Of a stretch of 24,190 nt of DNA, positions 15,310-22,876 are shown in pieces. A program made the translations under genes and the position numbers. Under the pieces are notes generated by a model. It had not been told where the DNA came from. It saw nothing but the letters and a program-made list of their open reading frames with translations, and made no database searches. Within the stretch, counting starts at the first letter, position 1, and each line of letters starts with the position of its first letter. Source of the stretch: G041228335 sp964580905. GTDB lineage: Bacteria > Pseudomonadota > Alphaproteobacteria > Puniceispirillales > UBA1172. The DNA lies in the NCBI GenBank assembly GCA_964580905.1, contig CAZOLR010000030.1, positions 1-24,190 on the forward strand, given 5' to 3'.

Positions 15310-15891
15310 TTAGTTAGCTGAGGCTTCTTCAGCCTGGGTTTCATCAGAATTCTGGGCACCTTTACGGCTGCCAAGAATATCACCAACACGCTTTCCTCTC
15401 TTAGCAGCGACCTGACGAGGTGCCTGAATACTGGAAAGTGCGGCAAAGGTTGCCTTGATCATGTTGTGCGGGTTCGAGGACCCGATAGACTTGGCAACAA
15501 TGTCCTGAATACCGAGCGTTTCAAAGACAGCACGCATCGGGCCACCGGCAATGATACCTGTACCTGAAGGTGCGGCCCGCAGAATAACATGGCCTGCGCC
15601 AAAATGCCCGGAGACATCATGATGCAGGGTCCGGCCATCACGCAAAGGGACCCGGATCATGTTGCGCTTGGCGCTTTCGGTTGCCTTGCGGATCGCTTCA
15701 GGCACTTCGCGTGCCTTGCCTGAACCAAAGCCAACCCGGCCTTTGGCATCACCCACAACGACGAGCGCGGCAAAACCAAACCGGCGGCCACCTTTGACAA
15801 CCTTGGCCACCCGGTTGATGCCAACGAGCTTATCAATAAGTTCTGGTTCTTCACGTGTGTTGTCGCGATTTTGTCTGTCCTGACGTGCCAT
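15310..15891 (-). CDS. rpsE: 30S ribosomal protein S5
   Basis: S5 helps decoding fidelity and mRNA unwinding at the 30S entry site. The 193 aa show the double-stranded RNA-binding-like N-terminal half (VGINRVAKVVKGGRRFGFAA, then VVGDAKGRVGFGSGKAREVP) and the C-terminal half (VILRAAPSGTGIIAGGPMRA, then SIGSSNPHNMIKATF). It is longer than the 167-aa E. coli protein. The extra length comes from a short N-terminal arm and an acidic tail, NSDETQAEEASAN. It starts 10 nt after rplR. Confidence 0.98.
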   Translation of the reverse strand: MARQDRQNRDNTREEPELIDKLVGINRVAKVVKGGRRFGFAALVVVGDAKGRVGFGSGKAREVPEAIRKATESAKRNMIRVPLRDGRTLHHDVSGHFGAGHVILRAAPSGTGIIAGGPMRAVFETLGIQDIVAKSIGSSNPHNMIKATFAALSSIQAPRQVAAKRGKRVGDILGSRKGAQNSDETQAEEASAN

Positions 15892-15901
15892 GAAGAATCT
15901 C

Positions 15902-16264
15902 CTAGAATTTCAGTCCGGCTTCACGCGCGGCATCTGCAAGCGCACGCACACGGCCATGGTAAATAAATCCGCCACGATCAAAAACGACATTGGATATGCC
16001 CTTCTTCATCGCCCGTTCGGCAACAAGTTTACCGATCACCGTAGCGGCTTCCATATTGGATCCGGATTTGATCGACGAACGAAGATCTTTATCCAGGGTA
16101 GAAGCCGAAACGATCGTTACACCGCTTTTATCGTCAATAACCTGTGCATAGATATTCTTTGATGACCGATGTACCGAAAGACGTGGCTTGCCTGCTCCAA
16201 GCTTGCTGATGCTGGTGCGATTACGGCGACGGCGGCGAATAAATAGTTCTCGTGAAGTAAACAT
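15902..16264 (-). CDS. rplR: 50S ribosomal protein L18
   Basis: L18 binds 5S rRNA and, with L5 and L25, builds the central protuberance. The 120-aa sequence has an Arg-rich start (LFIRRRRRNRTSIS), then KPRLSVHRSSKNIYAQVIDD and the C-terminal VVFDRGGFIYHGRVRALADA with AAREAGLKF at the end, all diagnostic. The gene is 8 nt after rplF and 10 nt before rpsE. Confidence 0.98.
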   Translation of the reverse strand: MFTSRELFIRRRRRNRTSISKLGAGKPRLSVHRSSKNIYAQVIDDKSGVTIVSASTLDKDLRSSIKSGSNMEAATVIGKLVAERAMKKGISNVVFDRGGFIYHGRVRALADAAREAGLKF

Positions 16265-16272
16265 GGGTGCCT

Positions 16273-16806
16273 CTACTTCTTCTTGCCTTCTTTACGCAGA
16301 ATCTGCTCGTTTTCATAGCGAACGCCTTTGCCTTTATATGGCTCTGGCGGACGCTTTGCTCTGACTTCAGAGGCAAACTGACCAAGAATCTGCTTGTCGT
16401 GGCTCGACAATTTGACTTGCGTGTTGTTTTCAACGCTGCATTTGATTTCAGATGGCACTTCCATTTCAACAGGATGGCTGTACCCGAGGTTAAGCACCAG
16501 TTTTGTGCCCTGCATCTGCGCACGATATCCAACACCGTGAATGGTGAGGTTTTTCGTAAAACCTTCGGAAACACCTACGACCATATTGTTCACCAGTGCT
16601 CTTGCTGTACCCCAGAGAGCACGTGACTTGTTGCTGTCCTGCACAGGCTTGACCACGGCTTCATCTTCGCCGATAGACAGGTCAACCAGTGGCGGCAGCG
16701 GCATGGCCAGTTCACCATTGCTGCCTTTTGCCGAAACCATGCCATCGGCAAGGGAAAGGCTGACGCCTTGTGGGATTTTAATAGGGCTTCCGCCAATTCT
16801 TGACAT
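16273..16806 (-). CDS. rplF: 50S ribosomal protein L6
   Basis: L6 lies near the factor-binding site of the 50S subunit. The start at 16806 gives MSRIGGSPIKIPQGVSLSL, the family N-terminus, with AGGGAGA just upstream. The longer in-frame start at 16860 lies inside rpsH and is rejected. The 177-aa length is exactly usual. The C-terminal marks are KQILGQFASEVRAKRPPEPY and YKGKGVRYENEQILRKEGKKK (quoted in two overlapping pieces, ending at the stop). It starts 10 nt after rpsH. Confidence 0.98.
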   Translation of the reverse strand: MSRIGGSPIKIPQGVSLSLADGMVSAKGSNGELAMPLPPLVDLSIGEDEAVVKPVQDSNKSRALWGTARALVNNMVVGVSEGFTKNLTIHGVGYRAQMQGTKLVLNLGYSHPVEMEVPSEIKCSVENNTQVKLSSHDKQILGQFASEVRAKRPPEPYKGKGVRYENEQILRKEGKKK

Positions 16807-16816
16807 CAAAATCTCC

Positions 16817-17215
16817 CTAGAATACGTGGCAGAGAACTTCTCCGCCAACCTTCGCTTCACGCGCTTCGATGTCGGACATCACCCCGCGTGGCGTTGAAAG
16901 AATTGCGATACCAAGACCGTTATAAACCCGGGTCAAATCTTTGATCTTCGAATAGACCCGGCGACCTGGCCGCGACACACGCTTGATTTCGGAAATCACA
17001 GGCAGACCATCATGATACTTGAGCTGGATTTGCAGCTCATGAATGCCCGGGCGCTTTTCAACGCTTGAATAGTCACGGATATACCCTTCACGCTTCAGCA
17101 CGTCCAGAACGTTTGAACGGAAGCGGGAAGCCGGGCTGATCACGGTATCTTTACGGGCACTCTGGCCGTTGCGGATACGTGTCAGCATATCACCAAGAGG
17201 ATCACTCATCGTCAT
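16817..17215 (-). CDS. rpsH: 30S ribosomal protein S8
   Basis: S8 organises the central domain of 16S rRNA; in E. coli it also represses the spc operon by binding its mRNA. The 132-aa sequence has DPLGDMLTRIRNGQSARKD near the start and GLGIAILSTPRGVMSD with AREAKVGGEVLCHVF at the end, as expected. The first ATG (MTMSD) has AGAGGA at 8 nt, better than the second. Spacing is 15 nt after rpsN. Whether S8 feedback exists here cannot be judged by eye. Confidence 0.98.
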   Translation of the reverse strand: MTMSDPLGDMLTRIRNGQSARKDTVISPASRFRSNVLDVLKREGYIRDYSSVEKRPGIHELQIQLKYHDGLPVISEIKRVSRPGRRVYSKIKDLTRVYNGLGIAILSTPRGVMSDIEAREAKVGGEVLCHVF

Positions 17216-17230
17216 TTTAATATTCCTCTC

Positions 17231-17536
17231 TTACCAGCTTGACTTGACCACACCAGGAACCTGACCAAATGAAGCCAGATCACGGAGTGCGATACGGGAC
17301 ATGCCCAGTTTACGATAGTAGCCGCGTGGACGGCCGGTTACCTGACACCGGTTGCGCAGACGGGTTTGGGCGCCGTTGCGTGGCATCTGGGCAAGTTTCA
17401 GGTTAGCATCGAACCGTTCTTCGATAGGAAGGGAACGATCCATGACAATTGCCTTCAGACGAGCGCGCCGTGCGGCGTTGCTGCTGACTTTCTTGCCACG
17501 TTTCAGGTTCTTGTCGATTGCGCTTTTCTTAGCCAT
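17231..17536 (-). CDS. rpsN: 30S ribosomal protein S14 (zinc-free form)
   Basis: S14 belongs to the 30S head. The 101-aa length, and a C-terminal half (RNRCQVTGRPRGYYRKLGMS, then RIALRDLASFGQVPGVVKSSW quoted in part) with a single Cys and no pair of CxxC motifs, identify the long zinc-independent form. The N-terminus MAKKSAIDKNLKRGKKV is typical of alphaproteobacteria. It lies between rplE (14 nt) and rpsH (15 nt). Confidence 0.98.
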   Translation of the reverse strand: MAKKSAIDKNLKRGKKVSSNAARRARLKAIVMDRSLPIEERFDANLKLAQMPRNGAQTRLRNRCQVTGRPRGYYRKLGMSRIALRDLASFGQVPGVVKSSW

Positions 17537-17550
17537 CGTTTTCCCTCGCC

Positions 17551-18093
17551 TTAGCTTGTGAACGGAAACTGGAAGTTACGAAGCAATTCGCGAGCTTCGT
17601 CATCCGTTTTCGCTGTAGTTACAACAATAATATCCATACCGCGGATGCTCTCGACCTTATCGTAATCCACTTCCTGGAAAACGATCTGCTCTTTAAGGCC
17701 CATGGAATAATTACCGCGCCCATCAAAGCTTTTGGGGTTCAGTCCACGGAAATCCCTGACACGTGGCAGGGCGATATTTACAAGCCTGTCCATGAATTCA
17801 TACATCTTGTCACGGCGAAGGGTAACCTTGCACCCGACCGGCATGCCTTCACGCAGCTTAAAAGAGGCGACAGCCTTCTTGGCACGAGTGATAACAGGCT
17901 TCTGACCGGTAATGGCGGAAAGTTCCTGGGCGGCGCTGTCAACTTTCTTGGAGTCGCGAACACCTTCACCAACACCCATGTTGATGACGATCTTTTCCAG
18001 TTTCGGCACTTCCATTGCATTCTTGTAGCCGAACTTTTCCATCATTGCTGGTCGAACAGCCGTCGAATAATGTTCTTCTAGACGCGTTTTCAT
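17551..18093 (-). CDS. rplE: 50S ribosomal protein L5
   Basis: L5 binds 5S rRNA and contacts the P-site tRNA from the central protuberance. The 180-aa protein shows the marks VPKLEKIVINMGVGEG (about 29-44), ITGQKPVITRAKKAVASFKL (60-79), LRRDKMYEFMDRLVNIALPR and GLNPKSFDGRGNYSMGLKEQ. It is the usual size. It starts 16 nt after rplX and stops 14 nt before rpsN. Confidence 0.98.
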   Translation of the reverse strand: MKTRLEEHYSTAVRPAMMEKFGYKNAMEVPKLEKIVINMGVGEGVRDSKKVDSAAQELSAITGQKPVITRAKKAVASFKLREGMPVGCKVTLRRDKMYEFMDRLVNIALPRVRDFRGLNPKSFDGRGNYSMGLKEQIVFQEVDYDKVESIRGMDIIVVTTAKTDDEARELLRNFQFPFTS

Positions 18094-18109
18094 CTCAGCT
18101 TCCTTGCAC

Positions 18110-18427
18110 TTAGCCTATTGCCTTGCCGGAACGGCGGGCAATACGGGTTTTGGTCCCATCCTTGATCTCATAGCCGACACGAGTTGGCTTGCTTGTTTCC
18201 GGATCAATATGAGAGACGTTGGATATATGAAGCGGGGCTTCACGTTTTTCGATCCCGCCAGGGCCAGCCTGTGAGGCGCGGACATGTTTGGTAACCATGT
18301 TGACACCCTGTACGACAACCCTGTTCTCCGAACGAAGAACTTCCACTACTTCACCGGTCTTTCCTTTTTCACGGCCGGTGATAACGACCACCTGGTCGCC
18401 TTTTTTAATTTTGAACTTCTGGGCCAT
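18110..18427 (-). CDS. rplX: 50S ribosomal protein L24
   Basis: L24 is an assembly initiator of the 50S subunit located by the tunnel exit. The 105-aa sequence holds a KOW motif, KKGDQVVVITGREKGKTGEV (8-27), then VQGVNMVTKHVRASQ and the C-terminal RIARRSGKAIG. Its ATG shares one base with the rplN stop (TAATG), so translation is coupled. Confidence 0.98.
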   Translation of the reverse strand: MAQKFKIKKGDQVVVITGREKGKTGEVVEVLRSENRVVVQGVNMVTKHVRASQAGPGGIEKREAPLHISNVSHIDPETSKPTRVGYEIKDGTKTRIARRSGKAIG

Positions 18428-18795
18428 TACAGCACCTCCGGCGCAAGGGAAATGATCTTCATGAACCGGCGTGAACGAAGCTCACGGGTTACCGGGCCGA
18501 AGATACGTGTTCCGATCGGCTCATTTGAATTGTTGATGAGCACAGCGGCGTTACGGTCGAAACGAATAACCGTGCCATCAGGGCGCTTGATCTCGCTTGC
18601 AGTGCGAACGATCACGGCGCGATGCACATCACCTTTTTTCACGCGACCCCGTGGGATGGCTTCCTTGATGGAGACAACGATAATATCGCCAACAGCTGCC
18701 ACTTTGCGGCCACTGCCTCCAAGTACCTTGATGCACTGGACCCGACGCGCGCCGGAATTATCCGCAACATCAAGATTAGTTTGCATCTGAATCAT
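18427..18795 (-). CDS. rplN: 50S ribosomal protein L14
   Basis: L14 forms intersubunit bridges with 16S rRNA. The 122-aa length is the strict family size. The start MIQMQTNLDVADNSGARRV, the middle GDIIVVSIKEAIPRGRVKKG and the end MKIISLAPEVL are diagnostic. It lies 19 nt after rpsQ, one of the longer gaps in this section, and overlaps rplX by one base. Confidence 0.98.
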   Translation of the reverse strand: MIQMQTNLDVADNSGARRVQCIKVLGGSGRKVAAVGDIIVVSIKEAIPRGRVKKGDVHRAVIVRTASEIKRPDGTVIRFDRNAAVLINNSNEPIGTRIFGPVTRELRSRRFMKIISLAPEVL

Positions 18796-18814
18796 GATAA
18801 ACTCCCGCTATCGG

Positions 18815-19069
18815 CTATTTCGCACCGGCGACGTCTGAATCGTCATAAATCACCGTGTAGCTTTTTGACTTTGAAATCGGAGGGCATTCCTCAATCCGGA
18901 CGCGATCACCAATCTTGAAACGGTTTTCAGCGTCGTGGGCGGAGAACTTCTTCGATTTTGAAATAAACTTCTTGTAGAGCGGATGCATGAGCCGCCGTTC
19001 GACCTTGACGACAACTGTCTTGTCGCCCTTGTCGCTGACAACCACACCCTGAAGAATACGTTTTGGCAT
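18815..19069 (-). CDS. rpsQ: 30S ribosomal protein S17
   Basis: S17 is an early 16S-binding protein with an OB-fold. The 84-aa sequence contains MPKRILQGVVVSDKGDKTVV, then RRLMHPLYKKFISKSKKFSA and KIGDRVRIEECPPISKSKSY, the usual family blocks. It is preceded by rpmC (11 nt) and followed by rplN (19 nt). Confidence 0.98.
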   Translation of the reverse strand: MPKRILQGVVVSDKGDKTVVVKVERRLMHPLYKKFISKSKKFSAHDAENRFKIGDRVRIEECPPISKSKSYTVIYDDSDVAGAK

Positions 19070-19080
19070 AATTGAACTCC

Positions 19081-19290
19081 TTATGCGTTGGTTGCCGAGG
19101 CCATTTCGGCCAGTACGGTCTTGACCCGAGCAATCTCGCGGCGAACATGACGCATACGGGCTGGGTTTTCCAGCTGACCGGTTGCACCCTGGAAACGGAG
19201 GTTATAAGCCTCTTTCTTAAGGTTGGTCAGCTGTGTTTTCAGCTCATCTGATGTCTTGGCACGCAGATCTTGTGCTTTTACCATTGCCAT
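19081..19290 (-). CDS. rpmC: 50S ribosomal protein L29
   Basis: L29 is a two-helix protein at the tunnel exit, a docking site for trigger factor and SRP together with L23. The 69-aa sequence has LRAKTSDELKTQLTNLKKEA and LRFQGATGQLENPARMRHVR, which are typical. The first ATG is chosen since AGGAGA lies 5 nt ahead; the second (two codons on) is less well spaced. The gene is 9 nt after rplP. Confidence 0.97.
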   Translation of the reverse strand: MAMVKAQDLRAKTSDELKTQLTNLKKEAYNLRFQGATGQLENPARMRHVRREIARVKTVLAEMASATNA

Positions 19291-19299
19291 CTTGTTCTC

Positions 19300-19713
19300 C
19301 TATTCACCCAGACGCTTAACAACGCGGGTATCCAGCGGAAGTTTTGCCGAAGCAAGGGTCAGTGCCTCACTTGCCAGCTCACCGCTCACCCCGTCCACTT
19401 CAAACATGATCCGCCCGGGCTTGACCCTGGCTACCCAGTATTCCGGGTTACCTTTACCCTTACCCATACGAACTTCAGCAGGCTTGCTTGAAACCGGCAC
19501 ATCAGGGAAAATCCGGATCCAGACACGTCCGGCACGGCGCAGATGGCGCGTGATAGCCCGGCGAGCTGCTTCGATCTGACGAGCCGTTACCCGTGCAGGT
19601 GTCGTGGCTTTCAGGCCATAAGCGCCAAAATTCAACTGTGTTCCGCCTTTGGCATTACCATGAATGCGGCCCTTATGAGCCTTGCGGAATTTGGTACGTT
19701 TAGGTTGTAGCAT
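19300..19713 (-). CDS. rplP: 50S ribosomal protein L16
   Basis: L16 shapes the A-site tRNA pocket of the 50S subunit. The 137-aa protein starts MLQPKRTKFRKAHKGRIHGN and contains RQIEAARRAITRHLRRAGRV, IRIFPDVPVSSKPAEVRMGK and PGRIMFEVDGVSGELASEAL, all diagnostic. It follows rpsC by 15 nt and precedes rpmC by 9 nt. Confidence 0.98.
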   Translation of the reverse strand: MLQPKRTKFRKAHKGRIHGNAKGGTQLNFGAYGLKATTPARVTARQIEAARRAITRHLRRAGRVWIRIFPDVPVSSKPAEVRMGKGKGNPEYWVARVKPGRIMFEVDGVSGELASEALTLASAKLPLDTRVVKRLGE

Positions 19714-19728
19714 GTTCCAACCTCCTGC

Positions 19729-20424
19729 TTACGATGCGTTGCGCGGGGCTGGCGCGGATTGCTGCTCAGCCAGGCGCTTATCCTGTGCCATGGGATCATG
19801 GGCCATGACTTCGCCCTTGAAGACCCAAACCTTGACGCCACATGCGCCATAAGTCGTGTGGGCTGTAGCTTCGCCATAATCAACCTCAGCACGAAGTGTA
19901 TGCAGAGGAACACGGCCCTCACGATACCATTCGGTCCGCGCAATTTCAGCGCCACCCAGACGACCGGCGCAGTTGATACGAACCCCGAGAGCGCCGAGAC
20001 GCATGGCCGACTGAACCGAGCGTTTCATCGCACGGCGGAAGGCAACACGACGTTCGAGCTGCTGAGCAATGGACTCAGCCACGAGTTTGGCATCAATTTC
20101 AGGCTTGCGGACCTCAACAATGTTGAGGCTGACTTCGCTACCGATACGCTTTGTAAGTTCAGCGCGAAGGCTTTCGATATCCGCGCCTTTCTTCCCGATG
20201 ATGAGACCAGGACGACCTGCATAAATCGTAATACGTGCACGACCGGCCGGACGCTCAATCACAACACGGCTGATAGCCGCAGACTTGAGCTTTTCCATCA
20301 GATGTTCGCGCAACTCACGGTCCTGGTGCAGGAGCGATGCGTAATTGCGATCAGCGTACCAGCGGGAGTCCCAGGTGCGGTTAATGCCGAGCCTCAGCCC
20401 GATTGGTTTGATTTTCTGTCCCAT
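19729..20424 (-). CDS. rpsC: 30S ribosomal protein S3
   Basis: S3 lines the mRNA entry channel of the 30S subunit. The 231-aa sequence begins MGQKIKPIGLRLGINRTWDS. It carries a KH domain with VVIERPAGRARITIYAGRPG and LIIGKKGADIESLRAELTKR, and a C-terminal domain with GALGVRINCAGRLGGAEIAR and TTYGACGVKVWVFKGE. A short hydrophilic tail rich in Ala, Gln and Pro ends the protein. Its ATG shares a base with the rplV stop. Confidence 0.98.
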   Translation of the reverse strand: MGQKIKPIGLRLGINRTWDSRWYADRNYASLLHQDRELREHLMEKLKSAAISRVVIERPAGRARITIYAGRPGLIIGKKGADIESLRAELTKRIGSEVSLNIVEVRKPEIDAKLVAESIAQQLERRVAFRRAMKRSVQSAMRLGALGVRINCAGRLGGAEIARTEWYREGRVPLHTLRAEVDYGEATAHTTYGACGVKVWVFKGEVMAHDPMAQDKRLAEQQSAPAPRNAS

Positions 20425-20801
20425 CAGGCGTCCTCTTTCTCGGATACAACAATGGTGAGGTGTGAAAATGGCTTCAGGATACGAGCCCCACGGCCACGAG
20501 CGCGGGCGCGAAATCTCTTCATCACCAGCCCCTTGCCAACATGGGCTTCCTGAACAACCAGACGATCGACGTCGAGTGAATGGTTGTTTTCTGCATTGGC
20601 AATAGCGGATTGCAACGCTTTCTTGACATCAATGGCGATGCGGCGACGTGAGAAACTCAGCACTGCAAGTGCCTTATCGGCATCCTTACCTCTGATCAGA
20701 CCGGCAACTTCATTCAGTTTCTGCGGGCTGACGCGGAGATTCCGCACCACGGCGCGAGCCTGATTATCTGCAAGAGGACGTGGTTTTGATTGCTTACCCA
20801 T
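20424..20801 (-). CDS. rplV: 50S ribosomal protein L22
   Basis: L22 has a long hairpin that lines the exit tunnel and affects macrolide binding. The 125-aa sequence holds ARAVVRNLRVSPQKLNEVAG, DVKKALQSAIANAENNHSLD and the tip region RFRARARGRGARILKPFSHL. It lies 9 nt after rpsS and overlaps rpsC by one base. Confidence 0.98.
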   Translation of the reverse strand: MGKQSKPRPLADNQARAVVRNLRVSPQKLNEVAGLIRGKDADKALAVLSFSRRRIAIDVKKALQSAIANAENNHSLDVDRLVVQEAHVGKGLVMKRFRARARGRGARILKPFSHLTIVVSEKEDA

Positions 20802-20810
20802 AATTTACCT

Positions 20811-21086
20811 CTAACGCTTCGATTTCTTGTCGGCCGCATGCCCGTAATAGGTGCGGGTCGGAGCAAATTCACCAAACTTATGGCCAACCATGTCCTCGGA
20901 TACGAGAACAGGAATAAACTTGTTGCCGTTATGCACACCAAAAGTCAGCCCTACAAACTGAGGCATGATGGTGGACCGGCGGGACCAGGTCTTGATCACT
21001 TCCTTACGGCCGCTTTCGCGTGAGGCATCAGCCTTTTTCAGCAGATACCCGTCAACAAAAGGACCTTTCCAAACAGAACGTGCCAT
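20811..21086 (-). CDS. rpsS: 30S ribosomal protein S19
   Basis: S19 pairs with S13 in the 30S head. The 91-aa sequence has MARSVWKGPFVDGYLLKKAD, the block IKTWSRRSTIMPQFVGLTFG and EDMVGHKFGEFAPTRTYYGH, which are diagnostic. Position between rplB (12 nt) and rplV (9 nt) is the usual S10 order. Confidence 0.98.
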   Translation of the reverse strand: MARSVWKGPFVDGYLLKKADASRESGRKEVIKTWSRRSTIMPQFVGLTFGVHNGNKFIPVLVSEDMVGHKFGEFAPTRTYYGHAADKKSKR

Positions 21087-21098
21087 CTTGTCTATTCC

Positions 21099-21923
21099 TT
21101 ATGCCTTGCGACGGCGCACAATGAGGCGATCCGTCTTCTTGTTATTGCGTGTCCGCTTGCCTTTGGTCGGCTTACCCCAAGGTGTTACCGGATGACGGCC
21201 ACCTGAAGTTTTACCCTCACCACCACCATGCGGGTGATCGATCGGGTTCATCGCGACACCACGTACGCTCGGGCGACGACCAAGCCAGCGACTGCGGCCA
21301 GCCTTCCCAAGCTTGATATTCTGCTGATCCGAATTCGACACAGCGCCGATAGTCGCCATGCATTCGGAACGCACCATCCGGACTTCACCTGAAGCCAGCC
21401 GGAGGATTGAATAGGACTGGTCACGGCCGATCAGCTGAACATAGGTTCCGGCGGAACGTGCCAGCTGCCCGCCTTTACCGGCCTTCAGCTCAACATTATG
21501 GATGATGGTACCGACAGGAATAGATGAAAGTGGCAGGGCGTTACCCGGCTTGATATCAGCCTTTGCAGAGGAAACAACCACATCACCGGCGGCCAGACGT
21601 TGCGGCGCCAGAATATAGGACTGCTCACCGTCGGTATAGGTGATCAACGCGATGAATGCGGTCCGGTTAGGATCGTATTCAATACGCTCCACGGTGGCCG
21701 ACATATCCATCTTGCGGCGTTTGAAATCCACCAGACGATATCTGCGCTTGTGGCCGCCACCCTTCTGCCATGCCGTCACGTGACCTGAATTGTTTCTGCC
21801 ACCAGATTTGGTGAGACCTTCGGTCAGTTTCTTGACCGGACCACCTTTATGCAGACCAGACCGGTCTACGGTAACGAGACCACGCTGGCCGGGTGACGTC
21901 GGGTTATACTGCTTTAATGCCAT
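21099..21923 (-). CDS. rplB: 50S ribosomal protein L2
   Basis: L2 is needed for subunit joining and peptidyl transferase activity. The 274-aa protein has MALKQYNPTSPGQRGLVTVD, TAWQKGGGHKRRYRLVDFKR-type sequence near residue 50, and the highly conserved RGVAMNPIDHPHGGGEGKTS near residue 222, containing the histidine of the catalytic-centre loop. It starts 4 nt after rplW and ends 12 nt before rpsS. Confidence 0.98.
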   Translation of the reverse strand: MALKQYNPTSPGQRGLVTVDRSGLHKGGPVKKLTEGLTKSGGRNNSGHVTAWQKGGGHKRRYRLVDFKRRKMDMSATVERIEYDPNRTAFIALITYTDGEQSYILAPQRLAAGDVVVSSAKADIKPGNALPLSSIPVGTIIHNVELKAGKGGQLARSAGTYVQLIGRDQSYSILRLASGEVRMVRSECMATIGAVSNSDQQNIKLGKAGRSRWLGRRPSVRGVAMNPIDHPHGGGEGKTSGGRHPVTPWGKPTKGKRTRNNKKTDRLIVRRRKA

Positions 21924-21927
21924 CCCC

Positions 21928-22257
21928 TTACACTCCCTGCATCAGATCGATGCTCTGGCCTTCTGCCAGGGTAACGATCGCTTTTTTCTGATCAATGCGA
22001 CGGCCAAGAACTCCGCGGAAACGCTTTGTCTTGCCCTTAAGAACCGAGGTGTTGACCGCTTCAACATTGACTTTGTACAGCAATTCAACCGCAGCCTTGA
22101 TTTCAGGCTTGGTGGCATTCATCGGAACAACGAAACCAATCTTATTCTGTTCGGCCAGCATCGTTGACTTTTCAGTCACGATAGGGCGCAGAATTGTATC
22201 GTAAGCCTTGTTCTGGGACATGACCGTTTCGGTCTTTTGGCGGGGACGGATACTCAT
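21928..22257 (-). CDS. rplW: 50S ribosomal protein L23
   Basis: L23 is the main docking site for trigger factor and SRP at the tunnel exit. The core is AYDTILRPIVTEKSTMLAEQ, then VVPMNATKPEIKAAVELLYK and KVNVEAVNTSVLKGKTKRFR. The start at 22257 (109 aa) overlaps the rplD stop by 4 nt and has GAGGAG at 8 nt. A later ATG (22221; MSQNKAYD) fits other L23 N-termini but has no ribosome binding site, so the longer form is preferred. Confidence 0.96.
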   Translation of the reverse strand: MSIRPRQKTETVMSQNKAYDTILRPIVTEKSTMLAEQNKIGFVVPMNATKPEIKAAVELLYKVNVEAVNTSVLKGKTKRFRGVLGRRIDQKKAIVTLAEGQSIDLMQGV

Positions 22258-22874
22258 TTCAGCCGCTCCTCAAGATGGGCCGCGCTGTCCTTGGTCAAAA
22301 CCAGAACGTCACGACGCAGGATGTCATACACATTGATGCCTTGCTGCGGCAGCACATCGATATTCGGGATGTTGCTGGCCGCGCGCTGGAATTTCTCATC
22401 AATAGCCTCACCCCCGATGATAAGTGCGTTATCGAGGCCAAGTTTGCTGAGTTTGCCTTTGAGCGACGCTGTCTTACCATCAGCTTTAAGAGCATCAACA
22501 ATGATGAGCTTACCGTCGCGGGCTTTGCTTGAAAGAGCTGACCGCAGACCAAGGGCACGAACCTTTTTCTGAAGGCTGTGGGCATGATCACGGAGGACCG
22601 GACCATGTACTACACCACCGCCACGGAAAATATTGGTCGAACCTGCGCCATGACGGGCGCGGCCGGTACCTTTCTGACGATACATCTTGGCGCCGGTCTT
22701 GGTGATCTCTGAACGGATCTTGACCTTATGGTTGCCGTCACGACGCTTGGCAAGCTGCCAGTTGACAACACGTGCCATGATATCGGCACGTGGCTCAATG
22801 CCGAAGACGTCATCGGCAAGACTTACATCGCCGGCGGCCTTGTTATCGAGGGTTTTAACTGCAAGTTTCATCAC
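22254..22874 (-). CDS. rplD: 50S ribosomal protein L4
   Basis: L4 reaches into the exit tunnel; in E. coli it also controls the S10 operon. The 206-aa sequence shows MARVVNWQLAKRRDGNHKVK, the tunnel loop KMYRQKGTGRARHGAGSTNI and GGGVVHGPVLRDHAHSLQKK, then LGLRSALSSKARDGKLIIVD. Two adjacent Met codons make the exact start uncertain by one residue. It lies 2 nt after rplC. The E. coli-type L4-binding leader cannot be expected here because tuf, not a long leader, precedes rpsJ. Confidence 0.97.
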   Translation of the reverse strand: MMKLAVKTLDNKAAGDVSLADDVFGIEPRADIMARVVNWQLAKRRDGNHKVKIRSEITKTGAKMYRQKGTGRARHGAGSTNIFRGGGVVHGPVLRDHAHSLQKKVRALGLRSALSSKARDGKLIIVDALKADGKTASLKGKLSKLGLDNALIIGGEAIDEKFQRAASNIPNIDVLPQQGINVYDILRRDVLVLTKDSAAHLEERLK

Positions 22875-22876
22875 TC

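Noticed and set aside
19759..20553. A 264-codon open frame on the plus strand opposite rpsC and rplV
   Set aside because: The minus-strand ribosomal genes are certain; the antisense product is Cys/Thr/Arg-rich with no recognisable domain.
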